This document shows positions 32,899 through 43,635 of a stretch of DNA of 64,000 bases, piece after piece. How positions within the stretch are numbered: the first letter of the stretch is position 1; every line of letters starts with the position of its first letter. The position numbers were made by a program, and so were the translations under genes. The notes under the pieces are model-generated. The model saw only the letters and a program-made list of their open reading frames with translations. It had not been told where the DNA came from and ran no database searches. The DNA comes from Protopterus annectens (Eukaryota; Chordata; Ceratodontiformes; Protopteridae): contig NC_056738.1 in assembly GCF_019279795.1 (NCBI RefSeq), forward strand, positions 404,669,245-404,733,244, in the 5' to 3' direction.

Positions 32899-34030
32899 CT
32901 AATGTCTACTTTCTAAACCTCTCTGACAATCCCACATCTTCTTTGCCAACCTCTTCCTCTGTATACTCTCCTGTACTTCCTCATTCCACCACCAGATCTT
33001 CTTGTCCTCCTTCCTCTGTCCAGATGTCACACCAAGCACCTTTCTAGCTGTCTTCCTTACCACCATTGCTGTGGCTGCCCAGCTGTCTGGTAACTCTTCA
33101 TTGCCACCCAGTGCCTGCCTTAACTCTTCCCTGAACTCCACCTTAGAGTTATCCTTTTTCAATATCCACCATTTGATCCTTGGCACTGCCTTCACTCTCC
33201 TCCTCTTCTTCTTGATTGCCATAGTCATCCTACAGACCACCTCCCTATGCTGCCTAACTATGCTTTCCCCTGTCACCACTTTGTAGTTTCCAATCTCCTT
33301 CAGACTGGCCCTCTTGTTCCACCTGTGTGCATCATCCTCCACTTTTATACATCACCCTATGCTCCTCCCTCGTCTTAAAATACGTATTCACCACAGACAT
33401 GTCTATCCTTTTTGCAAAATCCACTACTATCTGACTTTCTGCATTCCTCTCCTTAACACCATACCTACTCATCACCCCCTCTGTTCCCTTCACCAACATG
33501 TCCATTGAAATCTGCTCCAATCACCACTCTCTCACCCTTGAGTACACACTCCACCACTTCATCCAACTTACTTAACAAATGTTCTTTCTTATCCATTGCA
33601 CACCCAACTTGCGGAGCATATACATTAACAACATTCATTATCACACCATCAGTTTCCAGCTTCATAAATATCACTATCTGACACTCTTTTCACCTCCAAC
33701 ACCCTTGACATACTGTTCCTTCAGGATAACCCCTATCCCATTTCTTCTCCCATCCTGGCCTTACTCCCCTTCCATCTGGTCTCTTGCACGCACAATGTCT
33801 CAACCTTCCTTCTCTCCATCATATCAACTCTCTCTCTCCCTTTACCAGTCATACTGCCAACATTCAAAATTCCTACCCTCACTTCCACACTCCTGACATT
33901 TCTCCTCTCCTCCTGCCTGCAGGCATGCCTTCCTCCTCCTCTTCTCCTTTGTCCAACAGTAGCCCATTTTTCACCTACACCCTGTTGGCTAACAGTACTG
34001 GAGGCGGTCGTTGTTGACCCTGGCCTTGAT
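32899..34030 (-). pseudogene. RTE endonuclease region, frameshifted
   Basis: Minus-strand pieces give the apurinic-type endonuclease in order: VGILNVGSMTGKGRE and CVQETRWKGSK (about 33880-33750), VNVYAPQVGC (about 33630), ADFNGHVGEGNRG (about 33500), VVNTYFKTREEHR (about 33390) and the linker with KIWWWNEEVQ (about 33000). These are the E, D-N and following motifs of RTE-type endonucleases. Several single-base shifts separate the frames. The enzyme would nick target DNA for target-primed reverse transcription. Confidence 0.85.
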
Positions 34031-34080
34031 CGATCCGATATGGAAATCTGTATTGTCTGCATATTTGATCTGGCAAAAGT

Positions 34081-34606
34081 GTCAATAAAAGCAGTCTTCC
34101 TAAACAGTGGTGTCAACCAATAAATCCAAGTCCCAATTCCAAAAGTATTGGATAACCTTTTATTAGTATAAAAACAAGAAGATTTAGTGCTTTCTTCTCC
34201 GCACCGGAGACCTCTTCAGAATCCATTCATGCATGCTTCCAACCCTACATTTATATGGAAGCCCATTAAAACCAATTACACAATAAAACAATAAAACAAT
34301 TAATTCAACAATCAGTTCAAAATCTTGATCTAGTATGTTGGCCTTGTAAAGTACAAGTTTGTGAAGTAACCAAATGTACACATCTCCAGAAAAACTCCTT
34401 TGAAGATGTAATAAATAAAAATCTTAAAAATACAATAAATAGAATTAATAATACAGGTGTAAAAATAAATAAATACTGTATAGTATGTATATTTTTGGAT
34501 AAATTATTTAAAAGTGTATATATTCTAAAATCTTTGCACAATAAAAATACTTAAAAACAATAAAACCAATGTATTCTATCTGGTTAATATAAATTGATTA
34601 TATGAT
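34081..34606 (-). repeat. Penelope-like element arm, left (sense to the ORF)
   Basis: Reverse complement of 36409-36931 over about 525 bases, with small indels and substitutions (for instance an extra AATAAAAC unit near 34287). It lies 3' of the ORF. It contains a hammerhead-like motif at 34181-34223. Confidence 0.93.
34181..34223 (-). ncRNA. Hammerhead ribozyme-like motif, left arm (mutated)
   Basis: Same layout as the right-arm motif, on the minus strand. Stem I GATT/AATC and the core are kept, but the last base of stem II is changed (CGGAGAA) and stem III is no longer a perfect palindrome (AGCACT). Probably weak or inactive. Confidence 0.6.
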
Positions 34607-34799
34607 AGGCAGTGATGGGACACCCTTGTATATGGAATGTATGATAATTACATATGTATATACATATAATATACATATAACACCTTGTAGTTACCAATAT
34701 TGTAAGAACAATGAGAAATGATACATGTATATCAATCAATCAGTAAATAGATGAATAAATAAATACAAAATACATAAATGTATAAGAAAAGGAATCAAG

Positions 34800-35771
34800 C
34801 TATGTTTTGTTTCTTTTGGGGTCTTGAGATAATATTTTAAGGTCTGGTGTAATTGAAATATTATTATTTAAGCCCTTACCACTGCAAGCATCCAATTTTA
34901 ACTGCCAAATCATTTCTCTGTATTCTAATTTTGTCTCCCAGTCTCCCCCTCTCTCAGCACTTTCCACCTCCTCCAGAACCCAAAATTTAAAATTGGCATC
35001 TTGACATATAAGTGAGTGTCTGTTAATGGCATTATTTACATTTTTACGATTAATGTCCCTAACATGTTCGTAAATTCTCCTCCTTAAATGTCTTTCCGTT
35101 TTGCCTACATAGTAACCCCAACAAGATTTACAATATGCTAAGTATACAACTCCTTTTGTATAACAACTACTGTATTTTCTTGGTCTTAATGTTGTCCTCA
35201 AACTGGGGACTTTTAATTCCTTTTCTCCTGCAATAAATGGGCATTTTGGGCACCTACCACACCTAAAGGCACCTCTTTTACTGATGTTGTTATTACTGTT
35301 GTTGTTGTAAACTGCTTTTCCATTTTCTTCATCATAATTCTTTTCTAGAATATTTTTCAAATTTTCATTTCTCCTGTAACTGTAAGTCAGTACATTCTGA
35401 AAAACCGTGACTCTAGTGGGCAAGGATTTAAACATTTCCCATGTTTCATTTATACATCTTTTAAGCCATTCCATGCCCTTGTAATATGTTAGAGTCAGAT
35501 ATAGTGATGTTCCTATCTTGTCTTTGTTATTCTCTATATTTGTCGTGTTAGTCTGAATCACTTGTGTATTGTACTGTTGATTTAGTAAAGGTATATACAT
35601 AGTACCCCATCTCTCAATTACCAGTTCTTTTATAGTCTGTGTTAATTCATTTGGATACCCTCTCTGATGAAACATATTTTGTACAATGTCTATTTCTCTA
35701 ATAAAATCTTCCTTATCTGATGTCATCCTAGCGACTCGGATCATCTGCCCCTTTACCACGTTCTTTTTCAA
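34800..35771 (-). CDS. Penelope-like C-terminal part with GIY-YIG endonuclease
   Basis: 323 codons open from the ATG at 35771, but by homology this is the continuation of the RT ORF, not a separate gene. The start of the frame holds the RT thumb. A cysteine-rich linker (CGRCPKCPF) and CYTKGVVYLAYCKSCWGYYVGKTERHL follow, the latter containing the GIY-YIG pair (here VVYLAY and GYYVGKT), then an arginine in RRRIYEH and a late glutamate region (ETKLEYREM). The nuclease nicks target DNA. The domain shows no break in this copy; joined to a truncated RT it cannot mobilise itself. Confidence 0.9.
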   Translation of the reverse strand: MKKNVVKGQMIRVARMTSDKEDFIREIDIVQNMFHQRGYPNELTQTIKELVIERWGTMYIPLLNQQYNTQVIQTNTTNIENNKDKIGTSLYLTLTYYKGMEWLKRCINETWEMFKSLPTRVTVFQNVLTYSYRRNENLKNILEKNYDEENGKAVYNNNSNNNISKRGAFRCGRCPKCPFIAGEKELKVPSLRTTLRPRKYSSCYTKGVVYLAYCKSCWGYYVGKTERHLRRRIYEHVRDINRKNVNNAINRHSLICQDANFKFWVLEEVESAERGGDWETKLEYREMIWQLKLDACSGKGLNNNISITPDLKILSQDPKRNKT

Positions 35772-35790
35772 CTGGATTGGATGGTCACTA

Positions 35791-36408
35791 TCAAAGTGTA
35801 AATATGAATTTGGAGTAGTGTTCTTTTCTGTAAATAGTAGATTTGTATCTTTTTGTTACACAGTCCTTTTGTAATTTTACGTCTAAGTAATGAATTCCGT
35901 GTACATTTATTTCATGTGTAAAACAAAGAAAGGTGGTGCTATTATTAATGTATTCCAAAAATGTATCAATAAATAACTCTGGACCCTTCCATAATATAAA
36001 TATATCGTCCAGAAAACGATAACAACTCTTGATAAATCTAGAAAAATCTGATTCAAATATATAATGCTTTTCCCAATATAGCATGATGATGTTTGCATAT
36101 ATGGGGGCACATGCTGCCCTCATTGCAACTCCCTCTTTTTGGTGATAATAGTCTCCTTGAAAAAATATATAGTTATTCTTTAACAGTAGTTCCATATTCT
36201 CTACTGGTTTCAGTAATTTCATCTCTATCAACATTTTTTCAAACCAATCCATGCCTATCGAGTGAGGAATGACAGAAGATAAATCCTTAACATCAATAGT
36301 GATGAATATTATTCTGTCATCGTATGGATCATCCCTGATTTTTTTCAAAAAATCCCAGGAATCTATTAAAATATGCTGATATTTTGTATGAAATCTCTTG
36401 TATATATT
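35791..36408 (-). pseudogene. Penelope-like reverse transcriptase, 5'-truncated and frameshifted
   Basis: The frame with ATG at 36348 extends upstream to about 36408, where the inverted arm begins, so the earlier RT blocks are missing. It shows FITIDVKDLSSVIPH (first catalytic Asp block), GVAMRAACAPIYANI, and YRFLDDIFILWKG with the catalytic DD. The end (HYSKF) is out of frame with the continuation TPNSYLHFDSDHPIQLKKN, which links to the next ORF; one indel near 35815 explains this. Telomerase-like RT family, used for target-primed copying. Confidence 0.88.
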
Positions 36409-36931
36409 ATATCATATAATCATTTTATTTTAACCAGATAGAATACATTGGTTTTATTGTTTTTGAATATTTTTATTGTGCAAAGATTTTAGAATATAGA
36501 CACTTTTAAATAATTTATTCAAAAATATACATACTATACAGTATTTATTTATTTTTACACATGCATTATTAATTCTATTTATTGTATTTTTAAGATTTTT
36601 ATTTATTACATCTTCAAAGGAGTTTTTCTGGGGATGTGTACATTTGGTTACTTCACAAACTTGTACTTTACAAGGCCAGCCTACTAGATCAAGATTTTGA
36701 ACTGATTGTTGAATTAATTGTTTTATTGTGTAATTGGTTTTAATGGGCTTCCATATAACTGTAGGGTTGGAAGCATTCATTAATGGATTCTGAAGAGGTC
36801 TCCGGTGCGGAGACGAAAGCGCTAAATCTTGTTGTTTTTATACTAATAAAAGGTTATCCAATACTTTTGGAATTGGGACTTGGATTTATTGGTTGACACC
36901 ACTGTTTAGGAAGACTGCCTTTATTGACACC
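36409..36931 (+). repeat. Penelope-like element arm, right (inverted)
   Basis: Inverted copy of the left arm, placed directly against the truncated RT. It includes the better preserved hammerhead motif at 36786-36828. The minus-strand ORF 36454-36780 is antisense to the arm and not a gene. Confidence 0.93.
36786..36828 (+). ncRNA. Hammerhead ribozyme-like motif, right arm
   Basis: Read 5' to 3': stem I strand GATT (36786-36789), core CTGAAGA (36790-36796) plus one extra G, stem II GTCTCCG (36798-36804) with loop GTG and perfect partner CGGAGAC (36808-36814), core GAAA (36815-36818), a very short palindromic stem III AGC/GCT (36818-36823), cleavage-site A (36824) and the second stem I strand AATC (36825-36828). 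All helices pair. The tiny stem III is like the minimal hammerheads reported in Penelope-like elements, which act best as dimers. The surplus G may weaken it. Confidence 0.7.
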
Positions 36932-37080
36932 GTTCTGCTGCTTTTTTGATCTGGCAAAAGTGTTACACCAGATGCCCTTGCTGATGTAACCCTTCTCATT
37001 TATCCGGACATGGGACGGGCACAAAGAAATACACTGGCTTGTGCATCCCCCAGTGGTTGGGTTTTATTATATTCACCGTT

Positions 37081-37690
37081 ATTTATTTGCTTCTCTTAAA
37101 TCTTGTTACTAGATCAAGCCAGTGGCCTTAATCCAATCCTTCCCCTATGCAAGAGTGAGAAAAAGCACATCATTTTTTTCTTGTATCATATTGTTTTGAC
37201 TGGACTTTTCTTTTTTTTTATGTTGCAGTGCCTACAGTTCTTAAAACTGAACAAGGAGAAGGAAAGAAGAAAAAAAACAGGGACACTTTTTTACTTCAGT
37301 ATCTCCATTACACTAAAAAATAACTGAGAAATCTGTACTTTATAATATACAGATTATATCATACATTATAAAAATACTACTGTTTAAGAACAAAGTTTTG
37401 TTTTACTTACAGTTAACTCTTTCCTTCATCTTCCTTCCTCCTAAATGTTCTTCCAAACATTAGTGGCATGAAGTATAGTCTCCTACAAGTTTAACAAAGT
37501 CAAAAAGTCCAATATTTCCAGGTTTTCTTGTTCTGTGATGTTTCACAAATATAATCAATGTTTTGTAATCCCACATTTATGTGTCAGTTTCCGAGTTGCT
37601 AGTTTTATTCCTGTTGGTCTCAATCTCTCAAATCCAATCTGTTCTTCATTTCTGGCATACTCCAGAATCTTCTAGTCAGCTCTTGTGTTT
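37081..37690. other. No gene recognised
   Basis: AT-rich stretch downstream (on the minus strand) of the L1 ORF1-like region. It could be L1 inter-ORF sequence, but I cannot show it. Confidence 0.35.
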
Positions 37691-38860
37691 TTTCTGTCTC
37701 TCAAGGATTTTCCGTTGAAACATTGGAAACGGTTTCACTGGTACAGTCTCTCTGTGGTCTTTATTATCATAAGAACAAGAAGAAGAATCTGCTTCTGTTT
37801 CGTAGCTTACTTTTTGTTGGACAAACTTTTGTATTTCTCCTTAGCATGCTTTGCATCAAAAAATATTTTGTCCCTCTAGGAAAGAATATTCTGAACATAG
37901 TTGGGTACAGCAGCTTGAATCTCATGCCTGTTTCTCGACGGTCACTGATTAGTAGAATAAATTTACTCCTCTTCTGCCTGGTGTAGTCATTTTCCACACA
38001 ATACTCTCTCCCACCTTCAGTACTTTGTCCTTCAGACAGTTTTGTCAGAATCAAATCCTTCTGCTGGTAGGATTTCATCTTTACTGTTAAAGTTCTAGGT
38101 TGCTTTCTTATGGCTAGGTTTGGAGTATACATACAGTGTGCCCTTTCAATTAACAGCTCTTGCTGTGGAATACCAATCCAGTTGCTTATTTGTGCTTTCA
38201 AAAACTTAGTACAGTCTTTCCCTACCAGTTTTCCTGGTACAGCAGAAAGTCTCAGGTTTTCCCTGTGTGCTGTGTCCTGTAATTATTTCTTGAAACATCT
38301 CTTCTTGAGCAGTCTCGTTTTCAGCCAGCCTTTTCTTCATTTCACCCTCTGATTTTTTGCAGTTTTATCACCTCATCTGAATATCTGTTTAAAACTTTTT
38401 CCATTTTTCCATTGTTTGAGTTGATATACTCCTTCAGTGTTTCATTTATTTTAATCAGCTCGGAGTATATTTGACTTATTTTTTTCCTGTAGGTTATTGG
38501 TAGTCATGCCTTGGAGCAAAGCTGGAGCCTGCATTGCGTTTTCTGAACAGGTGCAGATTTCTTCCCAGTCTGTGTTTTTTTTCCTCAACCTTTTCTAATT
38601 TGTTTTTCTTTCAGGTTCTCTGAATTTCTTTTTTTGCTTGCATCCAGGCAGTGCACTTACGAGCCAGTTACTGAAATTTACCAAAAATCTGAGTCTACTG
38701 TCTCTCTCTCTCTCTCGTCTGAGTTTCTCTTTTCACACTGGGAGAGCTGAAATTAAGCTGTCACTCAATGTGCAACTATCTTGAAAGTTTTCATCAGTAG
38801 ACTCATTAAGGAGAAGTCCCTTTATTAACTGCTTGAGTAAGTGCACAGCTGCTCTGCCCC
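37690..38860 (-). mobile_element. L1-like ORF1 fragment
   Basis: The minus-strand frame 38201-37767 reads IERAHCMYTPNLA, PRTLTVKMKSYQQKDLIL and RFKLLYPTMFRIFFPRGTKYF, which matches the RRM and C-terminal domain pattern of L1-type ORF1 proteins (RNA-binding chaperones). Upstream on that strand (38860-38200) are further ORF1-like pieces with stops, a possible coiled-coil region and a TC microsatellite near 38700. It may be the 5' part of the element whose ORF2 relic is at 29210-30735, separated by the RTE insertion. Confidence 0.65.
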
Positions 38861-39590
38861 TTAGAATAGGAGCCATCTCTAACTGCATTGGTCTGTAGGA
38901 GAGGATTGAGATGATGGTTAGTGTAAGCTTGTTTTTATTGCAGATATGATTAATATCTATTAATCAGTCATGCTTCCTTACACACCACATACGTGCATGT
39001 GACATATTGTGGTATTTGATTCACATAGTAATGCAATGTTGACATGAACAACAGAGAATGCTAGTTCCGCTATTGTCTACTTACCTTTATTAAACTGAAT
39101 TGGGTAGAAATGATGACTTTGAGCTGACCAAATTCAGTAGTGCGTAAAAGGAATTTCTAAAGCTGATGCATGGTTTCAAGTTATAGTTGGCCTGTGTAGG
39201 TTGACTGAGGCTGAAGTCGGGGGTGAAGAGGGATATCTCTTTTTCCTATATGCAGTTGTTTGGAGCAAAGCAGCCCAACCCTCATTAAAAAAAATTTGCA
39301 AATATTAATGTTGTTAGTAATCAAGTTTCAGTCAGTTTGAAGATTTCTGGTTTGCTGCTGTTTTTTGTAAATGCATCTGTGCAAACTACATTGTCCATTT
39401 CATTCCTCAGTCACTGGGGGGTAAAAAAAGGTTAACTAGGCTACATGTCAGGTGTATATATTCCATTAGGTAAGCTATTGAGTGTGTTATGTAAAAGCAG
39501 ATGGTCAATATCAAATTATATGAAATGAGCTTAATATTCACATTCTTTTTTCTATTATTGATTCCATTTTTGTACAGCTTTACCTGTTAA
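38861..39590. other. No gene recognised
   Basis: Spacer with no supported ORF or known repeat. Confidence 0.4.
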
Positions 39591-40269
39591 TTTATTTTTT
39601 TATTTATTTATATTTGATGACTGGGAGTGTCCGACTGGATGTAGGTCCATTTTCAGCGGAGGCCCGGGGAGAAAAGCTCCACAGTTAAAATAAACAGACA
39701 GTAGTTACATTGGATTACATAGCGATTAACAATTTACATAGCAATTACTTACAACCTATTTACAAATGAAGAACATAGTATATCAGTAGACAACTAGAAT
39801 CTTTATCTGTGAAGTACATAACAGACATTAACAAATGTTAAAATAAGAAGTTCCTGCTGTATAAGTACTAGGCTTATGAGCATCTGAGCTTGCTATAATC
39901 AAGGTAGTTAGTGGAGTGGAAAGAAAGGTAGTGGTTGGATGGGGTGGGTGATATTAGAGTGGGAGTTGTAAGGGCATAGCCAGCATGTTTTTAGGTGCGC
40001 TTTTAGTAAAGTTTTGAAGTGGGTGCATGATGGTACGGAGGTAATTGTGGGTGGGAGGGAGTTCCATAATTTGGCTATGGTGCAAGAGAATAGTGCTTCA
40101 CCAGCAGAGTTATTGGCTTTAGTGATCTGCAAGTGATTTTTGTTGCTGGATCTTAGTGGTCTGGTGGTGCGATAGGGTTGGAGTAGATTCTGGAGGGATG
40201 GGACATTTAGTGGATGGTTTACTAGTTTGTGGGCGAGTGAGAGTTGATGCCATTGAAGGAGGTGTGGGA

Positions 40270-42107
40270 GTTCAAGCTAGCCCAGTTCAGCAAGTGAGAG
40301 ACAGTGGTGACTACGGTAGGATGCCCCTGTGGCGAATTTGGCAATTTTGTTGTAGCAGGTCTCTAGCTTGTTTAGATTGCATTGCCTTAGGTTGGTATAT
40401 ATTGGAGAGGCATAAAGTAGGGTGGAGATAAGGTGGGAATTTGCTATTGAAATCTTTGCTGCTTTGGTGAGAAGATGCTTATTTCTGTATAACGCTCCTA
40501 GTTTTTTGTGGACTTTTTTTATGGTCATGGATATGTGAATGTCAAATTTTAGTTTATTGTCTATTTCTACTCCTAGCAGTTTGGTGTGTTCAGTTGGGTA
40601 TATAGTGGTATTGTCTTTTGCTGTGATGTTAAAGTGAGAGTTGTTTTGAGTATGTTTGGTGGGTTGGAAGATGAGTAGTTTAGTTTTGTTTGGGTTGAGT
40701 ATTAATTGGGCATTGGATAACCAAGTTTCAACCGAGGAAAAGGCTTCCTGTGTGACTTTTTGCAGTTTGGGTAGGGACTGGGCTGAGCAGATGATGGTCG
40801 AGTTATCTGCGTATTGTATGAGTGTGCCATGTATGGTGGCAGAGGCTAGATTATTTGTGAAAACAGAGAAGAGTAGGGGTCCAAGGATGGATCCTTGGGG
40901 AACCCCTATGGAGACAGGTAGTTGGGGAGATGTGTCATTCTGCCATACAATGGATTGTTGTCGGTCAGACAGGTAACTCTGAAACCAGTTGGTGACTGAT
41001 TACGAGAAGGATAGGTTATTGAGGACAGAGATAAGTTGTTTGTGTGGGACCATGTCAAATGCTTTAGATAGGTCTAGGAAATTAGCAGAGGAGAGATAGC
41101 CATTGTTTTTATGCTGAAGGATAGTGTTAGTAAAGGAGAGTAAGGCAGTGGTGGTGCTATGGTTTGGTCGGAAACCATGCTGAGTATTGGAAAGGAGGTT
41201 GTTAGTAAGGAGGTAGTCTGAGCCCTGAGACTGTATGCATCTCTCTAGTATTTTGGACAGTGGAGAGAGAATAGCTATGGGGCTTTAATTGGTTAGTTCT
41301 GTGGAGGGTCCGCCTTTGTGGAGGGGAATTATATGTGATACTTTCCACAGTGTGGGTACTAACTTTCTGACAGAGATTGGTTAATCAAGATGGATACTGG
41401 GTAGGCCAGAGCATCAGCTGCAATTTGTAGGTATTCACTTGGGAGGTTGTCTGCTGCTAATTTGCTGGGTTTAAGTTTAGTTAAGAGTTTTTTTATGTTG
41501 GAGGTAGGTACAGGAGAAAAAGAGAAGGATTGGGGAGATTAGTAGTTGAAGGTGTGGGTTGGAGGGGAGGGGGGTTGTGTTGTTTAGCTAGTGATAGTAT
41601 GGTTTGTGTGAAGTGTGTGTTGAATGAGGTAGCAATATTTTCTGAGGAGTGAGGGATGTTAAAAGGAGGGGTACTGGCTTTACCTGGGTGGAGGATGGAG
41701 TTTATGGAGGACCAGAATTGTTTGGGACTGTGTTCGGAGTCGTCTAGGGCAGACTGGTAGTATTGGAATTTGTCCTGTTTTATTAGCTTTTTGACTCTGT
41801 TGTGTAGTTCTAGGAATTTCTGTCTAGTTGAGCGGGTCTTGGTTTTGCACCAGTGCTCCCAGGCTTTATCCCTGTTTTTCATTTCTGACTTAGTGGTTTT
41901 CTGTAGCCATGGGGAGGGTTGTACTTTGATTCTGGAAAGTCTTATGGGGGCATGGTAATTAAGGATGCTCAGGAAGGTGGTATTAAAAAATTCAACTGCA
42001 TCATCAAGACTGAGGTACTTTAGAGGATGCCAGTTACATTCTTTGAGGGATGAGATGAATGTGAGTGGGTTAAAGTTTATTTTTTTTATGTATCTGATGG
42101 TAGACAA
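40270..42107 (-). pseudogene. LINE linker and reverse transcriptase, frameshifted
   Basis: 42107-41493 encodes the linker (PSPWLQKTTKSEMKNRDKA and SPKQFWSSINSIL are typical of the CR1/L2 group). The RT follows in several frames: GVPQGSILGPLLFSVF at about 40920-40870, an active site read as YADN rather than YADD at about 40815, LLGVEIDNKLKFD at about 40580, and the C-terminal block IANSHLISTLLYASPIYTNL (40460-40400). Confidence 0.8.
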
Positions 42108-42933
42108 CAGGTTTAGCTTGGTATAGGTATTTTTTCAGTAGGAATGTTGGGGAGTGATCACTGAGGCTATCTGATAAGCAGCCTGTTATATATGACTGGG
42201 CGCTCTTACTGACTAGTATCCAATCCAGGGTAGTGTGCTTGTTGGAGTTTTTATTTATCCTGGTTGGCGACTGGACTAGTTGGGTGAAGCCAAGAAGGTT
42301 TACATGATGGGTTGGATGGTTGCCGGAACAGGATTGCCAGTCAATATTGAAATCACCTAAAATGATAGTTTCTTGGGGGAGATGGTGGGTAGACCAGCTG
42401 AGGAGGTTTTCTAGTGGAGGGATGTTTTGGCCAGGTGGGAAGTAGCATCCAGTTATGTTGATGGTTTTGTTTTGGTTTATTTTGAGGTTGGTATTTATTA
42501 TTTCTTCATTGCCTATTTGTGGAGCTGATGATTTTAAGATCTGCATGTTTAGATGCTGTTTAAATATTATAGCTACACCGCCTCCTTTCTTGTTTAGCCG
42601 GTCAACTCTTAGTATGCCATAACCTGTAGGGAGTATTTGCTCACTGGTAATGTGAGGTTTTAGCCAGGTTTCTATCAGGATGACTATATCTGGGGAGTAC
42701 AAGTCTATGGTGGCATGGAGTTCATGGACTTTGTTGGATATACTTCTAATATTTAGGCTTAATAGAAGGAAGTCATTTGGCTTTCTATTGGCTGTAATAT
42801 GGGAGAAGTTGTGGTTTCTAGTCTGATTATGAGGATTGGGGTTGGAGATGGTAGGGCCAGGGTTGGGGTGGATATCTCCACTTAGGGCTAGTTTTGATAT
42901 GCATGAGGTTATTAGTTTTCTCAGTTTTTTGAA
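42070..42933 (-). pseudogene. LINE endonuclease with 2A-like leader
   Basis: The endonuclease frame reads SLNIRSISNKV, IVILIETWL, GYGILRVDRLNKKGGGVAIIF, ETIILGDFNIDW, HTTLDWILVS and SDSLSDHSPTF, i.e. all the apurinic-endonuclease blocks up to the SDH box. Just before it, in the same frame, is LALSGDIHPNPGP (42891-42853), which has the NPGP ending of 2A peptides known in CR1/L2-type LINEs. A TAA near 42937 and a frameshift cut it off from the presumed start around 43200-43272. Confidence 0.85.
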
Positions 42934-43484
42934 TGTGTTTGTTTATAAGGGGAAACTTTATGATTGTGCTCTTTGGGTAATAGGTATGGTGGGAGGGTTA
43001 CTATGTTAAATTGTAGGGATGCTTTATGTTTGAGTAATATAGTTGGTAGAATATGTGGGTGGTGCATAAAGATGGTTCTTGAGCTGGTGGGAGGGGAGCT
43101 GAGTGAGGGTGGTGTGAGTAGTAGTACAGTGGTAGTGGTTGAATGCGGGAATGATAGAGCTTTGGTAGGATGTAAGATATGCAAGGAGAGTGCATGCAGT
43201 GAGCATAGGTAAGGTATGCTTGTACATGTTAGTTGAGGAGTTAAGTTTTATTTTGACTTGGAAAGTGGCCATCGAGAATGTTCAGATGTAATTAGTCAAA
43301 CCTCAAAAACAGATGGCAATTAATCCTTCATAACTCCTTGTAAAAAAAATAAATAAAAAAATAAAAAAAATAATGGACAATATAGACTCATTAACGAGAG
43401 TCAAATCATGTCACTGTAACTCTTCTTACCAGCTCTGTAAAACCCTATCAGTAAAGTACTTCAGTCAGCTCCTGCAGGCCTGGC

Positions 43485-43635
<151 letters not shown>

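Larger units (their letters stand above)
34083..36944 (-). mobile_element. Penelope-like element with GIY-YIG endonuclease, inverted arms and hammerhead motifs
   Basis: Inserted in the RTE LINE with a perfect 19-base target-site duplication, TTTGATCTGGCAAAAGTGT, at 34064-34082 and 36945-36963. The coding part (about 36410-34800, minus strand) holds a 5'-truncated RT and a GIY-YIG endonuclease. It is bracketed by two roughly 525-base arms in inverted orientation (34081-34606 and 36409-36931). A partial upstream copy in opposite orientation is a known layout of Penelope-like elements. Confidence 0.93.
31146..37061 (-). mobile_element. RTE-clade LINE, full length, split by a Penelope-like element
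   Basis: Without the insert it is about 3.0 kb, a usual RTE length. Its 5' part (37061-36964) and the remainder (34063-31146) are separated by the element at 34083-36944. Imperfect target-site duplications (17 of 19 bases; TTTTATTATA-TCAC-GTT) lie at 31127-31145 and 37062-37080. The 3' terminus (31146-31200, CTTTCGACTGCTCCTGTTAG on the + strand) is shared with the SINE tails. Coding capacity is lost by frameshifts. Confidence 0.88.
39600..43300 (-). mobile_element. L2/CR1-group LINE, nearly full length, decayed
   Basis: Minus-strand order: a short N-terminal region (about 43272-42921), a 2A-like motif (42879-42853), endonuclease (42800-42070), linker (42107-41493), RT (41490-40270) and a 3' end with AATAAATAAATAA (about 39590-39610). 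The 3' tail is shared with 20560-20720. Stops and shifts interrupt the RT. I cannot separate L2 from related jockey-group clades by eye. Confidence 0.82.

Noticed and set aside
33733..34116. 127-codon ORF apparently joining two elements
   Set aside because: It starts in the end of the Penelope-like element and runs across the insertion point into the RTE endonuclease; a chance fusion.
36454..36780. 108-codon minus-strand ORF with several cysteines
   Set aside because: It lies wholly in the inverted arm of the Penelope-like element and is antisense to the 3' arm; its counterpart in the left arm is interrupted.
37103..37327. 74-codon ORF as a possible membrane peptide
   Set aside because: Low-complexity AT-rich sequence with no support from homology or context.
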